A DNA stretch of 64,000 nt from Phlebiopsis flavidoalba (lineage: Eukaryota; Basidiomycota; Agaricomycetes; Polyporales; Phanerochaetaceae): contig JAOCPU010000052.1 of assembly GCA_035772785.1 (NCBI GenBank), positions 1 through 64,000 on the forward strand, read 5' to 3'. Below the pieces are notes generated by a model. That model saw only the letters and a list, made by a program, of their open reading frames with translations, had not been told where the DNA came from and searched no databases. A program made the position numbers and the translations under genes. Below, in pieces: positions 58,405 through 64,000 of this stretch. Numbering within the stretch: the stretch's first letter is position 1; the number at the start of each line of letters is the position of its first letter.

Positions 58405-60078
58405 TCAGAGCAGTTGTTTGACGGGAGTAGCAACTGCCTTCTTGGGCTGGGGGTTTGGTACCGTTTGGCCAGGAAGGCCTGCCAGCAAGTGCCATCTTTG
58501 CAGCACGCAGCGCAGCACTCTTGTTTGTTCGTCCTTGGCACGATTGTGGGAGGTGTACCGACGCTGAGTCGCGCTTTCGGTTCTTGGTCGGCTTCTATCA
58601 GTAATAACGTCGCTGTCACTCTGCCCGTCGGCTTTGTTGGCCCCGGAAGATACGCTGAGGGGCTTTGTGCCCCACCCTGCTGTGCCAGGTCTGGAGGGGG
58701 TGCGGGAAACTGCGGGCCGCGCTAAGCCATTAGCAGAGATAGAGGCAGCGGACGCAGGTCGGCGGGCGGGTGGTCGGGTGACATTGCTAGGTTGGTTCAT
58801 AGAGTTTTCTGGACGATGAACGAGAAAGGGTCGGTGTATCACGGACTGTAAAACATGTTAAAATCGCACGCAGGGAGAAGATGACCTCGGACTTACAACT
58901 GAAGGATGAAGGAGGCGCAGCCTCTTTTTTTGGCACGTAATTCCGCGCTGCGGTTCGTCCGAGGTGAGACCGCAGGTGGCTTCGTGCTCCCGACTTGAAT
59001 AGACTCCCGCCTCTTGTGTCCTGGCACTCCGTCAAAGGTACTCGAGAGTGAGGGGGCCGCGCACCAGCGGACTTGGATTTGGCAACGGCCGAAGGCCTCG
59101 GTGGGGTGACGGTGGAGCCGCCTGTCCGAGTCTCAGGGAAGCGGCGCGGGTCATGCGTGGTGCGACAACCGGAGGTGCGGTAGACGCGACTGTGATGGTC
59201 TCGGAACGCTTGTGTCCAGGAACCCCTGCAAATGTCTTTGCGATGGACTCGGCGGTTGCTAGACGGCGTCTCGGGCTAGTGTCGATGTCCGCAACGCCTG
59301 CACGCAAGGCTGCCGCGCGAGACATGCGGGGGACGATGTCGGGGGCGGTGTGAGTCGCAGGTACAGCACGAGCTTTGAACTGGGGGGGTTTCCCGTCCGT
59401 CCAGACTACCCCTAGCAGTGCCATTCGTGCCGCTCGAAGACCGTGAGTGTACAGTACCGTTCGCTGTCACCGTTTGTACCGTCAGGGAGTAAGAGCACCC
59501 TGAGAGTAGGTCCCGTCTGATAGAGGGTCCGAAGGGAGGTCTGTATTGGGAAACGGGGGAGAAGACGCGAAGATGGTTTGAATCTGAACCTCCGCGGTCC
59601 TCGGCGTCCGGTGCCACCCATGACTGCGTTTCTGCTCCTTGGATAAGCCGAGAACAGCGCACGAATGGAGCTGGGGGCCTCTTGTCTGGCAATCTCGGGA
59701 TCAGTAGGACCCATGAGTGTGTGCCAAACCTGCACTGCGCGACGACGTTCCAGGACATAGACTCGGACAGGACCCCTATCCGAGAGGGTCGTCAGCTCTC
59801 TTGAGATAAACTTTAGGAGTAGTGTGTGTGTGAAAGAACGCACTCTGCGAAACACACATAATCCTCTCCAAAGAGTTCAAACATAGTGTCTTGGGATCTG
59901 TATCGACGTCGAACTCCCATCTGCCTCTCCTTCACAATCTGCGGGCGATATCACACTTCCGATCAACATTAAGAATGAACCTTGTCAATAAGCGACGCAC
60001 CTCGAAGTCCAGATTCCGTCATCTTCTTTCGATGTCGAACCTATGATCGAGAGCATGGGTTCTTGACTATAGCCACGG
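58405..60078 (-). CDS. NDP-kinase-like protein with APRMTRAA-type repeats
   Basis: The N-terminal part (about 60070-59520) is a nucleoside diphosphate kinase fold: THALDHRFDIERR, MEFDVDTDPKTLFELFG, DRGPVRVYVLERRRAVQVWH, TLMGPTDPEIARQEAPSSIR, then NAVMG in place of the catalytic NxxHG, and AEVQIQTIFASSPPFPNTDL. The C-terminal part is disordered with repeats of a short motif: PRMSRAAALRAG (about 59310), APRMTRAASLRLG (about 59140) and VPRTNK...ALRAAK (about 58530), each with a VPGHKR..TI.VAST-like or similar neighbour. It ends AVATPVKQLL with TGA at 58405-58407. A clean ATG is missing: the expected first codon reads GTG at 60078 in this sequence. The fold without its histidine suggests a binding or regulatory role; this is inference. 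Confidence 0.83.
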
Positions 60079-61134
60079 TACGAGTGCGCTTGGTACCAGG
60101 GCTGGGAGGGGTCTTCTTATAGGGGACTGAGTTTTGGATTGGCGAGGTTGGGATAGACATGTTGGTACGACAGAGGAGCAGTAGATTGTTCAAGGTGCAG
60201 TTGTGGGTTGCTCGAAAAGCTTAGCAGTGCCCGGGTAAACGAAGGTAAATGTGTATAGGGGTTGCTTCCGCTATCGCACAGGTAGATTGTGAACAGAACG
60301 AAGGGGGAATGAACAAACTTGGGCCAGCAGGAGAGAAAGAGAGGAGGTTCAGCAAAGCAAGACAAGTATTCAAGTTGGGAGATGTCGGAAGAGTGGTTTC
60401 GCTGCTTAGGAGTAGCTTTGAACTCAGCAAGATTCCTGACCTTCTAGAGATGCTTGCGGATGGGGACCCTGATCACCGGTCGGCGGTTGCTGCGAGCGAA
60501 CATGCCGCAAGCCATGGAAGGACATTTGGTCTACAATCCTCCATAGTCGGGTTTGAGAAAGAAGAGAGCATTAAACTGTTCTTGTCTTTTGAGAAGATTG
60601 AAATGAAGGTCGATGTGAAAGCTGCACAGTTACGGCCTTGGGCGACTACCTATGGTGTTCGGGGTCCCCGGTGAGCTGTCTTGACAACCTGGGCGTGCTG
60701 CTTCAAGTCGTCAAGGACACCTCCAGCATCGTGCGAAAATACCACCATTGCCTTCAGACGATGTTATTTAAGATTGACGTGTTTGTCTGTCTATGTGCGA
60801 TATGGATAAATGCTGCTTAACTCAGTACAAACTAGGATCAAGAAATCCCCAAAGGGATCAGTCAGACTACTAGTAAGTGATAGCGATAGGCTCAGCTGTA
60901 TATCATCTCGTCCGCCCATTATATGTTGTGCATAAAGGTGGGTAAGTCCGTGGTACGCAAAAGGCGCGGAATGGTGCATTGGTGCGATGCGGTGCCCCAT
61001 CCGCGTGTGCGAGTGCACGCCCATGAGAAAGGGTCGTTCTGAAAGGCTTACTAGTATATAAAGTGATTGCTAGATAGTAGATACGGATCAGTCACGTCGG
61101 TACCCTTCACTGTCCCATCGTGCTTGCCGTGAAC
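60079..61134. other. Divergent promoter region
   Basis: Lies between the NDP-kinase-like gene and the alpha/beta hydrolase gene. An open frame at 60249-60674 (plus), overlapped by minus-strand frames, has no family signal. The right end carries the hydrolase TATA box. Confidence 0.45.
61055..61062 (+). promoter_or_regulatory. TATA box of the alpha/beta hydrolase gene
   Basis: TATATAAA lies about 75 nt upstream of the ATG at 61135. Confidence 0.65.
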
Positions 61135-62900
61135 ATGACTAGCGAAGACAAAGCTCGCATTTGTGGGGGGGTACCACAGAGTTCACGGCGGACGCTTTCT
61201 CCTTCGTGGGAGGGACTCTCCCGAACGTCGGTTCACTGCTTCGTTTTACCGCACGTACGGGGTGACCCCAAGAATCCATGCACGGTGTTACCCTAACCTT
61301 GTTACTGATTTTGGGCGACTCGATAGTGAGTCTCCCTTTGACCATCTTGTAGATGAGAAGAAACAGTGAATTGACGTACACACAAGGCCAGATATACCTC
61401 GTAGGAGAGGAATAAGGCGGGGAAACACGAATCACTGTTGCGTAACTTTGCAGGCAGGCTGATGGATTCATCACCTTCATAGGTACTAGACCCCTAAAAA
61501 AGTATTTTCGTTGTGACGCTTCGCACTCTTCTCGAACGGAGAGGTACGTACTCTTCAGCTGCGCGTCATAGTACTTTATGAATGTATGATCCTGTGCTCA
61601 AGCCGACGTAATATATAATAGTCTCCTCTCCATCGAACACGGTTACGTGTGGAAACCGAACCTTGACGGAGTAATACCAAAAGTTGATAATATAATTGTT
61701 AGCCCGAGCCATACAAACGGACCTTATTTTTCCTGCAGTATCGTATGAGGATAACATGGTGGGCCCTATTATAGCTCGCTGTCTTCGACATAGTCTGATA
61801 TAAAGGCTCAAGGGACGTGCATCCAGTACGCAAGTTCTCAACCAAGGAGCTCGGGGGTCAAGGAGGTCTGGCGGTTATTGGATTCTCTATGGGAGGTCAA
61901 CAGGTAGGCTTTCTGTCGTTGCGTATGCTTGAAGTCCGCATTGACTTGAATCAATTAGGCGTATCACTGGCCGGTGATTATACCCATGACTTTGTCAAAA
62001 AGTGAGTTTGGCTCAGTTAGATATATGTGACAAAGGATGCTTACACTCCGTCCAGGTTCATCCCAAATCTGCGGGTCCGCCCGCACAAGCCCTCATAACA
62101 TATGGCGAGTATTTCGTTCCCGTCCGTGTAGTGATGTTTCCTGTTCCTTGCTAAAACCTGCGTTGTCAGCTTTTTGGAGGGACCAAAGGCAGCTCTCGTG
62201 GCTTCGAAAGACTACAACAACGGGTCATTACACCACCAAACCTCAACACGGTATTCGCGCTTTCGGGCGTGTCTAACAGCGCCTGGGCATACGGCCAAAC
62301 AGTAACCTGGTGACCGCACATTCACTTCAAAAGAAAAGCAAGAAAGCTTACCACTGAACCATGTGGTACCGCCAGAAACTATTCCTGTAACGGAGGCCAA
62401 GTACACCGACCTCGACGACTTCCTGCGGGCCGAATGGGAGGCTGGCTTCCTCGCCAACTGGGACGCAAACGACATGCTCACCCTCCTTCGCACCTGGCAG
62501 ATGGGGGACATTTCGAAGGTTTCTGGTGTCGGTTTCGTCATTGCAGGGCGACCCTCGGTCGGCGGTGCTGAGGACTGTCAAGGCGAAAGGGCTTATTATG
62601 CCTTGCAAGACAGATTTTGTATTTCCCGGTACGTATTGAGAGGTGATCCGATCTGAAGGTACATGGGCTTTAACACTGGTTGCAAGGCCTGAGGACAGTG
62701 AGGCCGAGGGTCGAAGCTATGGGGCAAGATACCGCCAAGTTGGTTGTTATATGCCGTCCATCTGGGGGCACAAAGGTGAGCTGCCGCGGTGATCTGTTCG
62801 GGTAATGACTGAACGATTGTCCAGCGGGCGGTGGAGCAAGTGAATGAAGACACGGAATTCATATCCAAACACGTCGCAGAGTTCCTCCGAATCCTCGATT
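61135..62900 (+). CDS. Alpha/beta hydrolase, homoserine acetyltransferase-related
   Basis: Serine hydrolase or acyltransferase of the MET2-like alpha/beta fold. Starts MTSEDKARICGGG; then FSFVGGTLPN, YGDPKNPC, VTDFGRLDS-type residues (61.15-61.35 kb). A poorly readable 61.4-61.8 kb follows with HTNGPYFS and YEDNM residues. Next are TKELG, VIGFSMGGQQ (nucleophile elbow, about 61875), GSARTSPHN (about 62075), FLEGPKAALVASKDYNNGHY (about 62170) and TTKPQHGIRAFGRVYSAWAY (about 62230). Then come AEWEAGFLANWDANDMLTLL (about 62430), WQMGDISKVS, AKGLIMPCKTDF (the Asp region, about 62575), VVIPSIWGHKA (His, about 62745) and DTEFISKHVAEFLRIL (about 62850). The Ser-Asp-His triad is therefore complete. 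Enzymes of this subfamily are often esterases and not true homoserine acetyltransferases. The stop is uncertain because the frame stays open past the usual end. Confidence 0.88.
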
Positions 62901-63139
62901 CCTCCGTTGTTCTGATTAAAGGAACACCAAGTGACTGCCGTGTGAGAGAGATTCTCAGACCGTATCAACGAAACAAAAGAAATAGATACACTGTTCTCAA
63001 TGAACATACCTTGTCCGGACATTGGGTCGATTGGCGTCAGCTACCTGCCACGAGCAGCATGCGGTTCTGTTCAAAACATGAAGGTCGTGAATTACAGAAG
63101 AAGCACATATGGTATATATCACGATGGAGGACCGTACGA
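62901..63139. other. Convergent gap between hydrolase and ERG26
   Basis: The hydrolase reading frame stays open into this part, so its true stop may lie here. Nothing else is seen. Confidence 0.4.
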
Positions 63140-64000
63140 CTATCCAAGAACAACATTAAGCCTTGCCAGGATTGGCATCAAGCCACTTGTACATAGGCCC
63201 CCTGCACAATAGTCCGTCAGCGCTGTATGCAGCGGTGCGAATGGGACTAAAAAACTCACATCTACCGTCCGCCGCATGCCCTCGTCCAAATCAACAATGG
63301 GTTCATATCCAAGCACACGCCTTGCCTTCTCGATGTTGTGCCATTTGTGTTTGCAAACAAGCTTGACACGGTACACGGTGAACGCGGGTTGTTTTCCCGA
63401 CATCCACCCCCACCACTCAGCAGCGTGGCGCGAGGATAAGCCCAATTGTGTTTGACATGACGATTGGCTTTCTTCTTGTACGACTCCGTACCGTAGTGCT
63501 TGTCGCGAAGCGGTGGTAGATCGATGGCGGGGCGTTAGTCCCCCAGAAGTACACGGGGCTCGCCATTTGTGATGAAGAACGCCTGACCGGCGACTTGGAA
63601 TGGCGAGGGTCGAGGCATGTTGCAGTGCACCCACGGCAAATTGATCAAAGCGGCTCTTACGGGTTTCACGTGCAGACGAAGCCTTGAAATCGGGATTACG
63701 CCAATTTGCCTCAATCTGCTCTGCAGTTGGCGGAGGCTCGACGTAGGGACCCAGCGGACGGGCCTCGGAGGTAGGTAATAGGCTTGTGATCCAGTGGTGA
63801 GAGTGACGGGTGGGAGGTATGCTGAAGCGAGCGCCCGAAAGCTCACTTCTTCTGACATAGTGTCTACTGGAGCAAGGGAGGTCTAGCTTGTCCCGCAGCG
63901 AGGAGGTGGGCGTGTGTGCGACATTTCCAACGTATGTCCAGTCAAATAAATTCGTTGTTGTCGCCGATTTGCCAATGTGTCTGTCCACGCTTCCAGACTC
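63140..64000 (-). CDS. ERG26: Sterol-4-alpha-carboxylate 3-dehydrogenase, 3' part
   Basis: NAD(P)-dependent C-3 sterol dehydrogenase/decarboxylase acting in C-4 demethylation of ergosterol precursors at the ER. Only the C-terminal half is in the window; the gene starts beyond the right ed ge. Residues visible: HIGKSATTTNLFDWTYVGNV (about 63970-63910), AHLLAADKL-type residues after a frame change, RFDQFAVGALQ (about 63640), GQAFFITNGEP (about 63570), the AEWWGWMSGKQPAFTVYRVK block (about 63410), KHKWHNIEKARRVLGYEPIV (about 63330) and GMRRTV (about 63270), where a donor gtgagt begins a possible last intron. FDWTYVGNVAHAH-like sequence and NIEKARRVLGYEP are diagnostic of this extended SDR family. 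The last exon and the stop (63140) are provisional. Confidence 0.9.
   Translation of the reverse strand, partial: ESGSVDRHIGKSATTTNLFDWTYVGNVAHTPTSSLRDKLDLPCSSRHYVRRSELSGARFSIPPTRHSHHWITSLLPTSEARPLGPYVEPPPTAEQIEANWRNPDFKASSARETRKSRFDQFAVGALQHASTLAIPSRRSGVLHHKWRAPCTSGGLTPRHRSTTASRQALRYGVVQEESQSSCQTQLGLSSRHAAEWWGWMSGKQPAFTVYRVKLVCKHKWHNIEKARRVLGYEPIVDLDEGMRRTVDVSFLVPFAPLHTALTDYCAGGLCTSGLMPILARLNVVLG

Noticed and set aside
60249..60674. Open frame of 141 codons upstream of the NDP-kinase-like gene
   Set aside because: No recognisable family, minus-strand frames overlap it, and it occupies the likely shared promoter region.

Overview
The window looks like a gene-dense stretch of a filamentous basidiomycete genome, most likely an Agaricomycete. 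Genes are split by many short GT-AG introns of about 45-60 nt, sit on both strands with short spacers, and belong to fungal families: RAD50, RPN13, PET127, ERG26, Derlin, ARL8, a Ste7-type MAPKK, a SMYD-like SET protein, an NRPS-like adenylate-forming membrane protein and a DUF4436-like protein. The class assignment is inference from family resemblance; no rRNA or mitochondrial marker is present. Nearly every conserved gene, essential ones included, needs one-base frame corrections, often at homopolymers. I read this as uncorrected consensus sequence, not as mass pseudogenization, so exon limits and several starts and stops are approximate.

Left region (1-22 kb). It begins inside an inverted copy of a repeat, called element R here. 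An unrecognised gene with a coding minisatellite (gene A, 631-2786) follows, then a MAPKK (3790-5452). Next come three same-strand M3 thimet-oligopeptidase paralogs (6214-9003; 11569-14382; 18953-19727). An amidohydrolase of the cytosine deaminase type lies between the first two on the minus strand. Two direct copies of the ~1.3-1.4 kb element R (14650-15963 and 19728-21145) bracket a divergent paralog of gene A (gene A', minus strand) and the third oligopeptidase. That third copy is cut off exactly where element R begins. A small secreted protein gene follows R.

Middle region (22-46 kb). This holds a sparse 2 kb, then an SDR (24019-25367), a universal stress protein (26384-28530), convergent PET127 (28805-32068, minus), an ARL8 GTPase (plus), RPN13 (minus), a hypothetical protein, an F-box-like gene, a small hypothetical gene on the minus strand, and RAD50 (40069 to about 45470).

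Right region (46-64 kb). This holds a large NRPS-like adenylation/transmembrane/reductase-like fusion, a SMYD-like SET/MYND protein, a DUF4436-like membrane protein, a Derlin, an NDP-kinase-like protein lacking the catalytic histidine, an alpha/beta hydrolase of the homoserine acetyltransferase type, and the 3' part of ERG26 running off the right edge.

Most genes are unrelated housekeeping genes; I see no single operon-like system. The accessory block is 1-22 kb, where duplicated oligopeptidases, a duplicated unknown family, a non-coding repeat and a hairpin-loop inversion between repeat copies occur together.
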